From positions 1-5,660 of the forward strand of contig JASLDB010000055.1 of assembly GCA_030151665.1 (NCBI GenBank): a stretch of 5,660 nucleotides of DNA. Direction: 5' to 3'. The notes under the pieces are model-generated. The model was not told the origin of the DNA, ran no database searches, and worked only from the letters and a program-made list of their open reading frames with translations. Position 1 is the first letter of the stretch; every line of letters begins with the position of its first letter. This stretch comes from Neisseriaceae bacterium (lineage in GTDB: Bacteria > Pseudomonadota > Gammaproteobacteria > Burkholderiales > Neisseriaceae). The position numbers and the translations under genes were made by a program. Shown piece after piece: positions 4,910-5,660 of this stretch.

Positions 4910-5660
4910 TCAAGATGCTTTAAAGGTTATCCATGGTTTGAGTTTAACAATGGGGTGAATTAATCCAGCTTCTTCTTGTACTTTGATGACTGGGGTAATG
5001 GGTTTATATGCTAATGGTGACTCTTCTATTAACCGGTCACTTTTTAAAGTGATGCATTCAAAAGGCAAATGATGACCATGGTTTTCTTGCTTGCGAATGC
5101 GTTGGCGCATGGCTTGGCGTTTGATGGCACGACCAGCGCCATGTGAACAAGAGGATAGCCATTCAGGGTTACCCAGACCCAATGCCACAAAAGAATAATC
5201 TCCCATGGAGCCTGGAATCAATGCCAATTGACCAGTGTGGGCTGGTGTAGCGCCTTTGCGATGGATGTTATAGCCGTTTTCAGCAAAAACCATATTGTGT
5301 GAAACGTCTACCACCACGCGACTCTTGTCTTGCTGGTAAATACATTGCCACGTTTGGCGAAATAATTCGGTAATGGCAATGCGATTAAGCCAAGCATAGC
5401 GAGCAGCTGCTCCCATGGCCAATAGGTATTCTTGTGCAGCATTATCAACCAAGGCAAATAAGCCAGATTCAGGAAATTTTTCTTGTTTGGGCCAAGCAGC
5501 TTTGGCCTTGTCTTGCCATCGTTTCCCCACATAAAAACCCACATCGCGAGAGCCTGTGTGGACCATGGCAACGACTTGACCTGGTTTAAAACCAGCTTGG
5601 TAGGCAGCATGCCGATCTAAAATACTGTCAATCACTTGCAATTCGACAAAATGATTACCT
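4910..5660 (-). CDS. rtcB: RtcB family RNA ligase, C-terminal part
   Basis: The last 249 residues of a gene that enters from the right edge. RtcB joins RNA 2',3'-cyclic or 3'-phosphate ends to 5'-OH ends, using GTP and Mn2+, in RNA repair or tRNA splicing. The fragment opens with the signature GNHFVEL (1-7), continues with HTGSR (34-38), AWLNR (89-93), HRKGATPA (133-140), IPGSMGD (148-154) and SCSHGAGR (170-177). By family knowledge His3, His34 and His133 are metal ligands and His173 is the guanylylated residue; all are present. The C-terminus (AYKPITPVIKVQEEAG, then LIHPIVKLKP) matches the family end, so the gene looks intact here. A TTG at 5641 is not the start, because the conserved GNHF motif lies upstream of it. 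About 130-200 residues should lie outside. No archease, rtcA or release-factor-like partner is visible downstream. The enzyme call is firm, the RNA substrate unknown. Confidence 0.95.
   Translation of the reverse strand, partial: GNHFVELQVIDSILDRHAAYQAGFKPGQVVAMVHTGSRDVGFYVGKRWQDKAKAAWPKQEKFPESGLFALVDNAAQEYLLAMGAAARYAWLNRIAITELFRQTWQCIYQQDKSRVVVDVSHNMVFAENGYNIHRKGATPAHTGQLALIPGSMGDYSFVALGLGNPEWLSSCSHGAGRAIKRQAMRQRIRKQENHGHHLPFECITLKSDRLIEESPLAYKPITPVIKVQEEAGLIHPIVKLKPWITFKAS

Noticed and set aside
5639..5641. TTG as the start of RtcB
   Set aside because: The conserved GNHFVE motif is in frame just upstream and continues to the window edge, so the gene starts outside.
1..5660. Mobile element, CRISPR array, tRNA/rRNA or DNA uptake sequences
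   Set aside because: I scanned for terminal repeats, regularly spaced repeats, cloverleaf-like sequence and the common Neisseria and Pasteurellaceae uptake motifs and saw none.

Overview
The window looks like ordinary chromosomal sequence from a low-GC (roughly 40%) Gram-negative bacterium, most likely a gammaproteobacterium. The signs are a lipobox lipoprotein, strong Shine-Dalgarno sequences, sigma70-like promoters, a MocR-type regulator and an RtcB RNA ligase. I cannot name a genus. I saw no tRNA, rRNA, insertion sequence, CRISPR array or phage gene.

Layout. 1-686 (minus) is the N-terminal part of a MocR/GntR-aminotransferase regulator that runs off the left edge and starts at TTG. A 103-bp divergent promoter region with repeated motifs separates it from a GNAT acetyltransferase (790-1236, plus), which ends at a clear intrinsic terminator (1261-1294). 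An uncharacterised lipoprotein (1482-2057, minus) and an uncharacterised four-helix membrane protein (2278-2814, plus) diverge from a 220-bp region holding a 14-nt palindrome. A 504-bp stretch with no convincing gene follows (2815-3318). Next is an NAD(P)-dependent aldehyde dehydrogenase (3319-4764, plus), whose start is set by a strong ribosome binding site. It is followed by a bidirectional-looking terminator (4792-4817), a second hairpin (4867-4889), and the C-terminal 249 residues of RtcB (4910-5659, minus), which runs off the right edge.

How the genes relate. The clearest functional unit is the regulator/acetyltransferase pair: divergent transcription and repeats overlapping both promoters suggest that the MocR protein controls the acetyltransferase and itself, probably in response to a PLP-reactive amine or amino acid. 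The lipoprotein and membrane protein may share control through the palindrome. The aldehyde dehydrogenase and RtcB converge and appear to be separate transcription units.

I found no convincing undescribed multi-gene system. The best leads are the MocR/GNAT operator region, the two orphan envelope proteins, a possible small membrane-protein gene behind the lipoprotein with a stop at codon 3, and possible decayed coding sequence at about 2821-3016.
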